Source: Limnoperna fortunei (taxonomy: Eukaryota; Mollusca; Bivalvia; Mytilida; Modiolidae). Taken from it: DNA of 64,000 nucleotides. The stretch lies in contig OX104117.1 of NCBI GenBank assembly GCA_944474755.1, forward strand, positions 71,276,926 to 71,340,925. Direction: 5' to 3'. The notes below the pieces were generated by a model. The model saw nothing but the letters and a program-made list of their open reading frames with translations, ran no database searches and was not told the origin of the DNA. Of the stretch, positions 46,641 through 60,125 are shown piece by piece. How positions within the stretch are numbered: the stretch's first letter is position 1; each line of letters opens with the position of its first letter. A program made the position numbers and the translations under genes.

Positions 46641-46823
46641 CGATTAATACAAATATTTTCTACGCATATTAAAACTTTGAAGTATTGTTAGTGCTTTTAA
46701 ATGTTTGTATGACACTTATGCAAATAACATTATAACCTTTTACTGCAAGTTTTTACTATTTTATTAAAGTTACAAAATAATGTCTTAGCTATAGCTATAA
46801 TTATTATTATTTCATGTTACTCT

Positions 46824-49811
46824 TTATTTTCTTGACAGTAACTTCCTGAGCAGTTCATCAGTAGCTAAAAAGTGAAAAAATTATATGTATAAACAATTCT
46901 ATGTCGATGAAAACATGATCTATGTACGATAAAGATAAAAATTCACCAAGGAAACTGCAGCAAAAACATTTGTAATGATTAGTACTTATAAACAAACATA
47001 GCATTAAACCCGTCAAAATATAATTAGGTTATAGGTGAAGAAGTGGCAAGTAAATTTCCAAAGTCCAAAACAACAATACGAGGCCGTGACACACGACAAC
47101 AAAAACGGAACAATACAACACACACACAAAAGCTAGTGACATAAATTCTCATGAAAATGAGAGTGAACGCGGGAGCTGTCTTTTATTTAAGAGAAAATTG
47201 TACTATCCGTCAAACGCAACACATCAATAGTTCTAACAATATATCTAAATGGTACATAAATCACACAAGTAAAAAGATGTATTTGTTCCACGTTAAAAAT
47301 TGACGATTACTGGACGCTTAAGTATAAATTTTATATTAAATGCTCAAATTGCTGGGATAGTTATTTCCTTCTATTTTCAGGTAAACTGAATTGTACTCAC
47401 ATCTTTTTCCTGCACCACCGTTGCAAAGGTCTGAAAAGTAATTGAAGCATATTACAGTTTTGTAGTACATGCATCAGTCGATCAAATGAACAGATAGGCA
47501 AACTATAATAGTTAACTTACTCAGGTAAAGTAATAAACGGGTTGAATAGATGCAACAAAACATCCATTATTTTATGGTTACTCTCTATGAAATAGCCAAA
47601 TGTGTATTAGATTTTATACGAAACTAGCATCTGGCAACGGAAAAAAAACTTTATTTGTGACGTCATTTTGTAATCTTCACAACACGCAAATGTTTTAGAA
47701 AAGACATGCTATTTTAAGAAAAAAAGATTATCATCAATAGTGAACGTAAGGCAAATTCAGTATTCTAGACAATGTTATAATGGTCAGCAATGTACATTGT
47801 AAATCATTTAGTAGAGGTTCACCTGAAGGGAAAGGGGGAAATGGTACCATAGTTAAAAGCTTCGATTGTATTGTCAGAAAATACTCCTACTTACAAGATG
47901 ACACACCAGAACAGCTGATGATTCCTAATAAATAGAAAGAAGTGTATATGTGTTAACTATTCCTTTGTTTTGACTGTCCTTGACTTATTACCTAGTTACT
48001 GATTCATGTTAGTTTTCCAACCAGAAATATTAAAGTTTCTTTTCTTGACGACATATTCATTTAACAACCACCAATAACAATGTTTGATTCTTGATTGGAA
48101 CACACAGATAAACGTGAAATATAATGAAACAAGATGTATAATTGTTGTAATATCTTTTATATATGAGTGTAATTATCTACTAATACTAGATAATCTTTAC
48201 AGTAACCAAGCAAACAATTGTCCTTAATGCCTCTAATACTTAAAGAAGACAAATTTACAAGTCATTTTAATCAGATACACTCCTCTTAATCTGACTAGAC
48301 TATGTCGGTTTATATGTGTATATCATAATTCACAGTGATGTGTAGAAATAAATTTTTTCTCCAAATATAAATCATACAAAATATCTATGATCAACATTCT
48401 ATTTTAATGGTAATCTATTGGACTAATACGTACCTCCTCCTCCAAAACCTACTCCGCCACCACCTCCTCCTATGTTTCTGCACGGAACGGCCACTGGGTC
48501 TTGAAAAATTTAATGATATCAAATATAATCGTGAATAGTTTTAAGAAAATGAAATGTACATACTTAGTACCTTTTAGTCATTTTGTAGTTTAAATTGAAA
48601 TCAACATGCAGAGCTATCAATGTTTCTATTTATATGTTGGAAAGATGTTATGCTATGTCCTATTCATTTCCTTTTTAAAATGTTCATTGGAATATCCTAT
48701 TTACTAAAAAAATCATGAGAAATAACTTACAGCCTCCAGATGGATTTGGGCAAAGGTCTGTACAACCTAAGAAATCATATGGGAATTAACTTTACATGTA
48801 ATACATATACATTTTTTATATACTCCTTTTAACAAAATTACTTACAGCATACATCAGGAATAACATGTTGTCAGAAGGTTAATATCAATACCTATAATGA
48901 CTATCGACACTTAGACCGGCAATTATTTGATTGAAACATGTCTAAACTGTATATTCAAACAGGTCTATTGTGTTCGGGGCAATACTTCGTAATCCGTGTG
49001 TACATTACAGCTTTACACTAATGCTTTTGGGAAACACCATTTTTATACATGTAAATCCTATTGACAAATTTTATACAATATCAATTGGTGTATACTTATC
49101 CAATCTTAATCTACTGATATAACTGAAAGTTTGTTTGCTAATGTAAACATAAAGATATATATCGTAAATGTCAATTTAGTGTCGCCAACATGCTTAATAT
49201 TTTACCAATTATACTGTCGCAGCTATTGGCCGTTTAAATATATGTTAGGATAATTCGAAACACGAATGTAAAAAATGGTATTTAAGTTGATTGTTAAGTG
49301 TAGCTTTAGATGTAAATACCATAGTACTTACTACAAAATGAAATAAGACAGCACACAACTGAAAAGCAATAACAAATGTTTGATTGGTATATTTGTTGTT
49401 TAGAAATGCACAGGTACATTCATTACAATGTTGTCAATACAGTTACCTAAAGCAAACGATCTAGCTTAAATGAAGATGCAAAATATAAGTCGAGATTGTT
49501 TTCGGAGAAGATATATACTCAGTCATTATAAAAATTCAAACTTACTGTGTTTGAGTTCCAATAGAACAGATTCTAGATAATTTTGACGGAGTAACGACGA
49601 AGTAAATAATAATTTTTTACGTTTCCGTTAATTGACAGTTGCATACATTCCGCATCACAACTCGAAGCTGTGCATCTCGTAGTGATACGAATGTACACAA
49701 CTGTCTTGACGTGATACTGGTAGTTGTGCCATTTAATAAAATTAAAACAAGAAACAAGACGTTATACAGCAAGTACTTACTTAGTAAAACGCTGCTGTGC
49801 TTTAGCGCCAT
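46824..49811 (-). CDS. Gene A: complete seven-exon secreted cysteine- and glycine-rich peptide
   Basis: Minus-strand exons: 49811-49781, 49358-49332, 48766-48731, 48499-48434, 47924-47895, 47430-47401 and 46864-46824 (31, 27, 36, 66, 30, 30 and 41 bp). All six introns are phase 1. The join is 261 bp, 86 residues plus TAA. Donors are GTAAGT four times, GTACGT and GTGAGT; every acceptor ends AG. Exons 1-2 together make the signal peptide MALKHSSVLLIVCCLISFC. The rest reads CTDLCPNPSGG, PVAVPCRN, a glycine run (GGGGGGVGFGGG), IISCSGVSS, LCNGGAGKR, and a KR pair followed by STDELLRKLLSRK, which looks helical. The fifth exon is supported by its homologue in gene B (SC...S-Y). Reading exon 1 through without splicing gives an unrelated 64-residue frame, which I reject. 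No known family is recognised; a secreted defence or signalling peptide is plausible. Confidence 0.8.
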
Positions 49812-49859
49812 TTGTGGTGAATGGTCGATAATGAAGAAAGGGATAAGCTTTGGTTAATA

Positions 49860-51010
49860 TAGGTAATGAATAAAGTTTCTGCATGCATTTTATTGGACAA
49901 AATTCATATCATAAAGCGTGATTTCTACGACCGTACCGTGTTGTATGTGTGCCTATTGGCAGGAGATAATGAAAGATAATATGCTTCCGGAATTGTTTAT
50001 TATGACAATAGGATTGGACAGTTACCAACTAGATCATTCACATAAGGCCATTGTCTCTTGTTATCCGTGTCACATATTGTAACTTGAATTATCGATACTT
50101 ATCTTTACTCAGCCTTTATGGACTTTCAGCGTAAATTGTTCAATTGCACAGACAATAATATTTCATTTTTTCTATTTCCAGGCATACTGTCCTATGGTCG
50201 TTTTTGGTAGTAATATAAAAAGCTACACGATTCCCCTAAGAATCGGCACAAAGAATATGTGTTCAGTGCGTCCCATGTAGTGATAAGATAGACCGTCTCG
50301 TTTAGTGAGGAGTTGGTTTTCAGGTTATCCATGACACATAAAAGATAACGTGTGGAGAGTGCCACGATAAAGAAACCTTTTGTAGAGTTTAAAATCGTTT
50401 TAGTTTGGCATCAAAATTTCTTGCGTTGGTCTATCCAACTTCCCAACATCTGCTTGCATTTTTTTAGGTATTTTTTAAAAGGGCCTTCTGTACGTTTTTC
50501 TTTATCGAATCAAAATTTTTAAAAGCGAACAAAAACTAACATAAAACAGAACGTATTTATTCGGCAAATAAATAGAAAGGCTACATTTCTATTTATTATA
50601 TAGTGTAATAATTTTTCCCCATTTGATTTCATGTAAGAATGAAGTGCAAAATATTCTCATATTTTACACTGCGTCTCGGTCTTTTATGTTAGTTCCGGGA
50701 AAAAAATAGAAAAAAAACTACCTTATGTATATCCCGTAATGCGTAAAAAACATGGTAAAAAATACATATTTAATAGGGACTGACCTTCTACCTACAAACT
50801 ATGTTTAATATATGTTCATCCCTAAAATAGCCTACAGAACGAGCGAATTCAGTACAATATTAAATAGATATGTTAAATATTTGAATATGTATTTATTTTG
50901 ACAAATGAATATATATGAATAGGAATGAGACTACAATCAGTAGGATAATGAATTGGGAAAGGGAATAAAAGGAACAAAAAACTATACAGCTACAAACACA
51001 TTGTAAGTTA
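49860..51010. repeat. Intergenic; SINE-like fragment at about 50220-50400
   Basis: Contains AACGTGTGGAGAGTGCCACGA near 50348 followed by ATAAAGAAACC, a shortened copy of the SINE-like family word. The remainder shows no gene. Confidence 0.45.
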
Positions 51011-51011
51011 C

Positions 51012-51090
51012 CTCCATCCCCACTCTGGATATCACGTGACTGCTTGTTTATCAAACAATAAACTATAGACAAAATGAAATTTAACCACAT
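51012..51090 (-). CDS. Possible signal-peptide exon of another peptide gene
   Basis: ATG at 51090 opens MWLNFILSIVYCLIN followed by KQSRDIQSGDG, ending at donor GGAG/GTAACT in phase 1, the phase of every gene A and B intron. It looks like a signal-peptide exon. No following exon could be placed between here and gene A. It could belong to gene B or to a further member, or be chance. Confidence 0.3.
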
Positions 51091-51099
51091 TTAGACACA

Positions 51100-52045
51100 A
51101 ACAATATTGAATTTAAACACTTAACTATTCAGTTACTTTTAATTGTGTTATGGACCCTATCCAGTTTAGTCATATAACTGACAACATCTATTTAAACCAC
51201 ATTTTGAAACGAACAAAACTCTGAAATTCTAACTAACCAAAAAACCTTTTTGCAATCGTTATGATCATAATATTAATGTAAAAATCATACAAACAACGCT
51301 TAGACTATTCCATATATGACTACAACTGAATATAGAAAACTATGTTAGTTTAAGTATTTCATCTTCCGTTTCTGAAAGGAAGAACAAAGATAAAATACAT
51401 GATTTGTTTGTGAGTAAACACACATTTCAAAAATGCTACAATTTTTGTCTTTTCCTAACTCACCCATCATTTTTTTATTGCCGTCAAGATTTATTCTCCC
51501 ATCTCATAAACGGCAAGCTATGTAATGGCCTCTTTTAAGTCAGACTTTCACTCTTATTTACTAATAGGATCTTGTCTATAAATTACAAGAACATAAAGAT
51601 AAACCACCTTCAGTGAGTAAGATTTGTTAGCGTTCGTAAAACACCTTTTTTACGCCAAATGTAAAGTAAACTCATTGGAATATCTCGTTTTGTAAATTAC
51701 AAATAAAAACACGTTGCATTACATATATTTTTCAAAACTGGTCTTTGGTAGACAATACATTTAAATTTAAATTTAATTATTTAAAATATAGAATTGTATG
51801 CATTATATACGGTAATCATCTATGGATTTATTCAAATCAAAAGATCATCTGAGGATTTAACTCCAGAAACCTTTCTGTCGATCCCAATATTACATTAACA
51901 TACCAGGAAATGATAACAAGGAAACAAAAACATAAGGTATAAATGTAGTTAAAATATTAACGTAATTCATTACATTCGGTAAATATACATGTGGGATTGT
52001 GTAATGTTAGTAAATGAATAGTACTTCAAAATAAAAAAACCAATA
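51100..52045. other. No gene seen
   Basis: AT-rich sequence between the peptide cluster and the satellite elements. Confidence 0.5.
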
Positions 52046-52356
52046 CACAATTAAAGATCAACTGTTCGGTTGAACATTTGAGGGTCTTTCCACATTAATT
52101 TTAATTTTGTATTACATGATGACATTTAAAATAATCATCTTTTTGCAAAATGTTATAACTTTGCTATAAATATTTAAAGAAGAAATTATTTTGTATTATT
52201 TGCTACAGATTGGCATTCTAAGAGAGATAACTCTGATAAAAGTATTATACAACTTTTCACGCCATGTCTTAATTTACTAAAAATTATTAATAGAACATTT
52301 AAGGACGAAAATAATTTCAATATCTTTAAAAAAAGCAAAGGTCAAAAACTAGTACG

Positions 52357-52387
52357 TGACCTTGACCCATACAAGTTTTCAAGGTCA
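52357..52387. promoter_or_regulatory. Inverted TGACCTTGA / TCAAGGTCA pair in the 5' flank
   Basis: TGACCTTGA (52357-52365) and TCAAGGTCA (52379-52387) are exact reverse complements. TCAAGGTCA is the extended half-site of monomeric nuclear receptors (SF-1/FTZ-F1, ERR). Copies 2, 3 and 4 keep the pair with minor change. Binding is not shown. Confidence 0.5.
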
Positions 52388-52429
52388 AAGGGCATGAGTG
52401 TCTATGGTGAAGACCCCATGCCTCTATCA

Positions 52430-55250
52430 TTACTAGTTAATGAGTAAGTCAAATCCGTTTACTGCAAATAGGAAAAAGTTGCTCCTTTCAAATACCAACA
52501 TTTTGCACTCTTTAGTTTCCCTTTATCATTAATAGTTAATGAGTAACATGTACAAAACCAATCAGTTACATATATAATGGGAGATAACTCCTATAAAATG
52601 ACGTCAAATCCTTTCCCTATAAATGTAACAAAGTTGCTCCTTTAAGAGATCAACATTTTGCACTCTTTACTTTCCCTTTATCATTAATAGTTAATGAGTA
52701 ACTTGTTAAAAACCAATCAGTTACATATATAATGGGAGATAACTCCTATAAAATGAAGTCTAATCCTTTCCCTGTAAATGTAACAAAGTTGCTCCTTTAA
52801 GAGACCAACATTTTGCACTCTTTAGTTTCCCTTTATCATTAATAGTTAATGAGTAACTTGTAAAAAACCAATCAGTTACATATATAATGGGAGATAACTC
52901 CTATAAAATGACGTCAAATCCTTTCCCTGCAAAGGTAACAAAGTTGCTCCTTTAAGAGATCAACATTGTGCACTCTTTAGTTTCCCTCTATCATTAATAG
53001 TTAATGAGTACCATGTGAAAAACCAATCATTTACATATATAATGGGAGATAACTCCTATAAAATGAAGTCAAATCCTTTCCCTTTAAATGTAACAATGTT
53101 GCTCATTTAAGAGACCAACATTTTGCAATCTTTCGTTTCCCTTTATCATTAATAGTTAATGAGTAACATGTAAAAAACCAATCAGTTAAATATATAATGG
53201 GAGATAACTCCTATAAAATGAAGTCAAATCCTTTTTTTGGAAATGTAACAAAGTTGCTCCTTTAAGAGGTCAACATTTTGCACTCTTTACTTTTCCTCTA
53301 TCATTAATAATAAATGAGTACCGTGTGAAAAACCAATCAGTTAAATATATAATGGCAGATAACTCCTATAAAATGAAGTCGAATCCTTTCCCTATAAATG
53401 TAACAAAGTTACTCCTTTAAAAGATCAACATTTTGCCCTCTTTACTTTCCCTCTATCATTAATAGTTAATGAGTACCATGTGAAAACCCAATAAGTTACA
53501 TATATAATGCGAGATAACTCCTAAAAAATGAAGTCGAATCCTTTACCTGTAAATGTAACAAAGTTGCTCCTGTAAAAGACCAACATTTTGCACTCTTTCG
53601 TTTCCCTTTATCATTAATAGTTAATGAGTTGCATGTGAAAAACTAATAAATTACATATATAATGGGAGATAACTCCTATAAAATGAAGTCAAATCCTTTA
53701 CCTGTAAACGTAACAAAGTTGCTCCTTTAAGAGATCAACATTTTGCACTCTTTACTTTCCCTCTATCATTAATAGTTAATGAGTACCATGTGAAAAACCA
53801 ATCAGTTACATATATAATGGGAGATAACTCCTATAAAATGAAGTCAAATCCTTTCCCTATAAATGTATAAAAGTTGATCCTTTAATATACCAACATTTTG
53901 CACTCTTTCGTTTCCCTTTATCATTAATAGTTAATGAGTAACATGTACAAAACCAATAAGTTACATATATAATGCGAGATAACTCCTAAAAAATGAAGTC
54001 GAATCCTTTACCTGTAAATGTAACAAAGTTGCTCCTGTAAAAGACCAACATTTTGCACTCTTTCGTTTCCCTTTATCATTAATAGTTAATGAGTTGCATG
54101 TGAAAAACTAATAAATTACATATATAATGGGAGATAACTCCTATAAAATGAAGTCAAATCCTTTACCTGTAAACGTAACAAAGTTGCTCCTTTAAGAGAT
54201 CAACATTTTGCACTCTTTACTTTCCCTCTATCATTAATAGTTAATGAGTACCATGTGAAAAACCAATCAGTTACATATATAAGGGGAGATAACTCAAATA
54301 AAATGAAGTCTAATCCTTTCCCTATAAATGTATAAAATTTTCTCCTTTAAGAGACCAACATTTTGCACTCTTTCGTTTCCCTTTATCATTAATAGTTAAT
54401 GAGTAACATGTAAAAAACCAATAAGTTACATATATAATGGGAGATAACTCCTAAAAAATGAAGTCGAATCCTTTACCTGTAAATGTAACAAAGTTGCTCC
54501 TGTAAAAGACCAACATTTTGCACTCTTTCGTTTCCCTTTATCATTAATAGTTAATGAGTTGCATGTGAAAAACTAATAAATTACATATATAATGGGAGAT
54601 AACTCCTAAAAAATGAAGTCGAATCCTTTACCTGTAAATGTAACAAAGTTGCTCCTGTAAAAGACCAACATTTTGCACTCTTTCGTTTCCCTTTATCATT
54701 AATAGTTAATGAGTTGCATGTGAAAAACTAATAAATTACATATATAATGGGAGATAACTCCTATAAAATGAAGTCAAATCCTTTACCTGTAAACGTAACA
54801 AAGTTGCTCCTTTAAGAGATCAACATTTTGCACTCTTTACTTTCCCTCTATCATTAATAGTTAATGAGTACCATGTCAAAAACCAATCAGTTACATATAT
54901 AATGGGAGATAACTCCTATAAAATGAAGTCAAATCCTTTCCCTATAAATGTAACAAAGTTGCTCCTTTAAGAGACCAACATTTTGCACTCTTTCCTTTCC
55001 TTTTATCATTAATAGTTAATGAGTAACATGTAAAAAACCAATAAGTTACATATATAATGGGAGATAACTCCTATAAAATGAAGTCAAATCCTTTACCTGT
55101 AAATGTAACAAAGTTGCTCCTTTAAGAGATCAACATTTTGCACTCTTTACTTTCCCTCTGTCATTAATAGTTAATGAGAACCATGTGAAAACCCAATTAG
55201 TTACATATATAATGGGAGATAACTCCTATAAAATGAAGTCAAATTACTTC
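52430..55250 (+). repeat. 155 bp satellite array, 18 monomers
   Basis: The marker CAACATTTTG (one base changed in a few monomers) falls at 52496 and then every 155 bp to 55131 without a single net indel across 17 intervals. Monomer landmarks are ATTAATAGTTAATGAG, TTACATATATAATGGGAG and ATAACTCCTATAAAATGAAG. Two monomer classes tend to alternate (GAGTAACATGTAAAAAACC versus GAGTACCATGTGAAAAACC), giving a partial 310 bp dimer. A third class (GTCGAATCC with GAGTTGCATG) recurs in blocks. Confidence 0.95.
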
Positions 55251-55375
55251 GCTCCAAATGTGACAAAGTTGCGTCTTAATAAGACAAACATTTTACTCTC
55301 AATAAAGGTTTATCTATCTTTTACCGTTTCAGAGGAGTAGCGCACACAAGCAAATGTCAAAATTTAGAACGTGAC

Positions 55376-55419
55376 CTTGACCTTTGACCTTGTGTCCATT
55401 TTCAAGGTCAAAGGTCAAG
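55376..55419. promoter_or_regulatory. 17 bp perfect palindrome of nuclear-receptor half-sites, copy 1 3' flank
   Basis: CTTGACCTTTGACCTTG (55376-55392) and CAAGGTCAAAGGTCAAG (55403-55419) pair perfectly around a 10-base loop. Each arm holds AGGTCA-A-AGGTCA, a DR1 site of the kind bound by RXR, HNF4 and COUP-TF. It is repeated in copies 2 (59652-59695, one change) and 3 (62217-62260). It may instead be a structural hairpin. Confidence 0.6.
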
Positions 55420-56188
55420 ATGATCTATGGTGAAGACCCCAGGCCTCTATCTCTTTTAGTTGTTGAGATTTGTTTGAATATCACTTACTACTTTTATTTA
55501 AAGGGAGATAACTCCTATAAGATGTCGTCAGAACCCTTCAATCAATCTGTCCCAAAGTTGCGCAAGGATATAGGACACATTTTGGTAAAGGTTTGGTATT
55601 GCTATCTTTTTTGGTTTAGGAGGAGTAGCATGAACAAGCTTTTTAGTAAAAGGGGAGATAACTCCTGAAAGGAAAAGGGTGCGGTCAGTCAGGGTGAACT
55701 GCGAAAGCGCAATGGGTAACCGATATCAGATATAAAATATCAAAGCGACATGTCGCGAAGTGAAAAAACCAGACACCGAAATAAGTTGGCGGAAGAAAAG
55801 AGAAAAGAATTAAAGATCAACTGTTCGGTTGAACATTTGAGGGTCTTTCCATATTAATTTTAATTTTGTATTACATGATGACATTTAAAATAATCATCTT
55901 TTTGCAAAATGTTATAACTTTGCTATAAATATTTAAAATAGAAATTATTTTATATTATTTGCTACAGATTGGCATTCTAAGAGAGATAACTCTTATAAAA
56001 GTTTTATACAACTTTTACCACCATGTCTTTATTTACTCGTAATTATTAATAGAACATTTTAAGACGAAAATAATTTCAATATCTTTAAAAATAGCAAAGG
56101 TAAAAAACTAGTACGTGACCTTGACCCATACAAGTTTTCAAGGTCAAAGGGCATGAGAGTCTATGGTGAAGACCCCATGCCTCTATCA

Positions 56189-59100
56189 TTAATAGTTAAT
56201 GAGTTACAAGTGAAAAACCAATAAGTTACATATATAATGGGAGATAACTCCTATAAAATGAAGTCAAATCCTTTCCCTATATATGTAACAAAGTTGCTCC
56301 TTCAAGAGACCAACATTTTGCACTCTTTCGTTTCCCTTTATCATTAATAGTTAATGAGTAACATGTAAAAAACCAATAAGTTACATATATAATGGGAGAT
56401 AACTCCTATAAAATGAAGTCAAATCCTTTACCTGTAAATGTAACAAAGTTGCTCCTTTAAGAGATCAACATTTTGCACTCTTTAGTTTCCCTCTATCATT
56501 AATAGTTAATGAGTACCATGCGAAAAACCAATCAGTTACATATATAATGGGAGATAACTCCTATAAAATGAAGTCAAATCCTTTCCCTATAAATGTAACA
56601 AAGTTGCTCCTTTAAGAGACCAACATTTTGCACTCTTTCGTTTCCCTTTATCATTAATAGTTAATGAGTACCATGCGAAAAACCAATCAGTTACATATAT
56701 AATGGGAGATAACTCCTATAAAATGAAGTCAAATCCTTTCCCTATAAATTTAACAAAGTTGCTCCTTTAAGAGACCAACATTTTGCACTCTTTCGTTTCC
56801 CTTTATCATTAATAGTTAATGAGTAACATGTAAAAAACCAATAAGTTACATATATAATGGGAGATAACTCCTATAAAATGAAGTCAAATCCTTTCCCTAT
56901 ATATGTAACAAAGTTGCTCCTTCAAGAGACCAACATTTTGCACTCTTTCGTTTCCCTTTATCATTAATAGGTAATGAGAAACATGTAAAAAACCAATAAG
57001 TTACATATATAATGGGAGATAACTCCTATAAAATGAAGTCAAATCCTTTACCTGAAATGTAACAAAGTTGCTCTTTTAAGAGATCAACATTTTGCACTCT
57101 TTAGTTTCCCTCTATCATTAATAGTTAATGAGTACCATGCGAAAAACCAATCAGTTACATATATAATGGGAGATAACTCCTATCAAATGAAGTCAAATCC
57201 TTTCCCTATCAATGTAACAAAGTTGCTCCTTTAAGAGACCAACATTTTGCACTCTTTCGTTTCCCTTTATCATTAATAGTTAATGAGTAACATGTAAAAA
57301 ACCAATAAGTTACATATATAATGGGAGATAACTCCTATAAAATGAAGTCAAATCCTTAACCTGTAAATGTAACAAAGTTGCCTCTTTAAGTGATCAACAT
57401 TTTGCACTCTTTAGTTTCCCTCTATCATTAATAGTTAATGAGTACCATGCGAAAAACCAATCAGTTACATATATAATGGGAGATAACTCCTATAAATGAA
57501 GTCAAATCCTTTCCTTTTAAATGTAACAAAGTTGCTCCTTTAAGAGACCAACATTTTGCACTCTTTCGTTTCCCTTTATCATTAATAGTTAATGAATAAC
57601 ATGTAAAAAACCAATAAGTTACATATATAATGGGAGATAACTCCTATAAAATGAAGTCAAATCCTTTACCTGTTAATGTAACAAAGTTGCTCCTTTAAGA
57701 GATCAACATTTTGCACTCTTTACTTTCCCTCTATCATTTATAGTTAATGAGAACCATGTGAAAAACCAATCAGATACATATATAATGGGAGATAACTCCT
57801 ATAAAATGAAGTCAAATCCTTTCCCTGTAAATGTAACAAAGTTGCTCCTTTAAGAGACCAACATTTTGCACTCTTTCGTTTCCCTTTATCATTAATAGTT
57901 AATGAGTACCATGCGAAAAACCAATCAGTTACATATATAATGGGAGATAACTCCTATAAAATGAAGTCAAATCCTTTCCCTATAAATGTAACAAAGTTGC
58001 TCCTTTAAGAGACCAACATTTTGCACTCTTTCGTTTCCCTTTATCATTAATAGTTAATGAGTAACATGTAAAAAACCAATAAGTTACATATATAATGGGA
58101 GATAACTCCTATAAAATGAAGTCAAATCCTTTCCCTATATATGTAACAAAGTTGCTCCTTCAAGAGACCAACATTTTGCACTCTTTCGTTTCCCTTTATC
58201 ATTAATAGGTAATGAGAAACATGTAAAAAACCAATAAGTTACATATATAATGGGAGATAACTCCTATAAAATGAAGTCAAATCCTTTACCTGAAATGTAA
58301 CAAAGTTGCTCTTTTAAGAGATCAACATTTTGCACTCTTTAGTTTCCCTCTATCATTAATAGTTAATGAGTACCATGCGAAAAACCAATCAGTTACATAT
58401 ATAATGGGAGATAACTCCTATAAAATGAAGTCAAATCCTTTCCCTATCAATGTAACAAAGTTGCTCCTTTAAGAGACCAACATTTTGCACTCTTTCGTTT
58501 CCCTTTATCATTAATAGTTAATGAGTAACATGTAAAAAACCAATAAGTTACATATATAATGGGAGATAACTCCTATAAAATGAAGTCAAATCCTTAACCT
58601 GTAAATGTAACAAAGTTGCCTCTTTAAGTGATCAACATTTTGCACTCTTTAGTTTCCCTCTATCATTAATAGTTAATGAGTACCATGCGAAAAACCAATC
58701 AGTTACATATATAATGGGAGATAACTCCTATAAATGAAGTCAAATCCTTTCCTTTTAAATGTAACAAAGTTGCTCCTTTAAGAGACCAACATTTTGCACT
58801 CTTTCGTTTCCCTTTATCATTAATAGTTAATGAATAACATGTAAAAAACCAATAAGTTACATATATAATGGGAGATAACTCCTATAAAATGAAGTCAAAT
58901 CCTTTACCTGTTAATGTAACAAAGTTGCTCCTTTAAGAGATCAACATTTTGCACTCTTTACTTTCCCTCTATCATTTATAGTTAATGAGAACCATGTGAA
59001 AAACCAATCAGATACATATATAATGGGAGATAACTCCTATAAAATGAAGTCAAATCCTTTCCCTGTAAATGTGACAAAGTTGCTCCTTTAAAAGACCAAC

Positions 59101-59512
59101 ATTTTGCACTCTTTAGTTTCCCTCTATCATTAATAGTTAATGAGTACAATGTGAAAAACCAATCAGTTACATATATAATGGGAGATAACTCCTATAAAAT
59201 GAAGTCAAATCCTTTTCCTGTAAATGTAACATAGTTACTCCTTTAATAGACCAACATTTCGCGCTCTTTCGTTTCCCTTTATCATTAACAGTTAATGAGT
59301 AACATGTAAAAAACCAATAAGTTACATATATAATGGGAGATAACTCCTATAAAATGAAGTCAAATCCTTTCCCTATAAATGTAACAAAGTTACTCCTTTA
59401 AGAGACCAACATTTTGCACTCTTTCCTTTCCCTCTATCATTAATAGTTAATGAGTACCATGTGAAAAACCAATCAGTTACATATATAATGGGAGATAACT
59501 CCTATAAAATGA
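56189..59512 (+). repeat. 155 bp satellite array, 21 monomers with an eight-monomer duplication
   Basis: Markers run from 56311 to 59407, equal to 20 periods less four bases. A block marked by CCCTATATATG, TAGGTAATGAGAAAC, CCTGAAATG, CCCTATCAATG and CAGATACAT occurs starting at 56891 and again at 58129, 1,238 bp apart, which is eight monomers minus two bases, with the same private indels. This is a recent internal duplication. Confidence 0.9.
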
Positions 59513-60125
59513 AGTCAAATTACTTCCCTCCAAATGTGACAAAGTTGCGTCTTAATAAGACGAACATTTTACTCTCAATAAGTGTTTATCTATCTTTTAC
59601 CGTTTCAGAGGAGTAGCGCACACAAGCAAATGTCAAAATTTAGAACGTGACCTTGACCTTTGACCTTGTGTCCATTTTCAAGGTCAAAGGTCATGATGAT
59701 CTATGGTGAAGACCCCAGGCCTCTATCTCTTTTAGTTGTTGAGATTTGTTTGAATATCACTTACTACTTTTATTTAAAGGGAGATAACTCCTATAAGATG
59801 TCGTCAGAACCCTTCAATCAATCTGTCCCAAAGTTGCGCAAGGATATAGGACACATTTTGGTAAAGGTTTGGTATTGCTATCTTTTTTGGTTTAGGAGGA
59901 GTAGCATGAACAAGCTTTTTAGTAAAAGGGGAGATAACTCCTTAAAGGAAAAGGGTGCGGTCAGTCAGGGTGAACTGCGAAAGCGCAATGGGTAACCGAT
60001 ATCAGATATAAAATATCAAAGCGACATGTCGCGAAGTAAAAAAACCAGACACCGAAATAAGTTGGCGGAAGAAAAGAGAAAAGAATAATAATAATAATAA
60101 TAATAATAATCAGAACAATAACTAT

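Larger units (their letters stand above)
52049..55807 (+). mobile_element. Satellite-bearing composite element, copy 1
   Basis: The 5' flank (52049-52429) opens with AATTAAAGATCAACTGTTCG; the stem TCAAC-tgttcg-GTTGA is the head hairpin and GGGTCTTTCC follows. The core (52430-55250) is 155 bp monomers. The 3' flank (55251-55807) carries a 17 bp nuclear-receptor-like palindrome, diverged GGGAGATAACTCC words, and a purine-rich end (GGCGGAAGAAAAGAGAAAAG). Copy 2 begins at once. No protein of a transposition system is encoded. Flank plus tandem core plus flank is the layout of bivalve pearl/CvA-type and Helitron-linked elements. Confidence 0.8.

Noticed and set aside
49617..49811. Unspliced 64-residue frame starting at the gene A ATG
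   Set aside because: Splicing at the GTAAGT after 31 bp gives a far better signal peptide and a complete multi-exon frame with uniform phase-1 introns.
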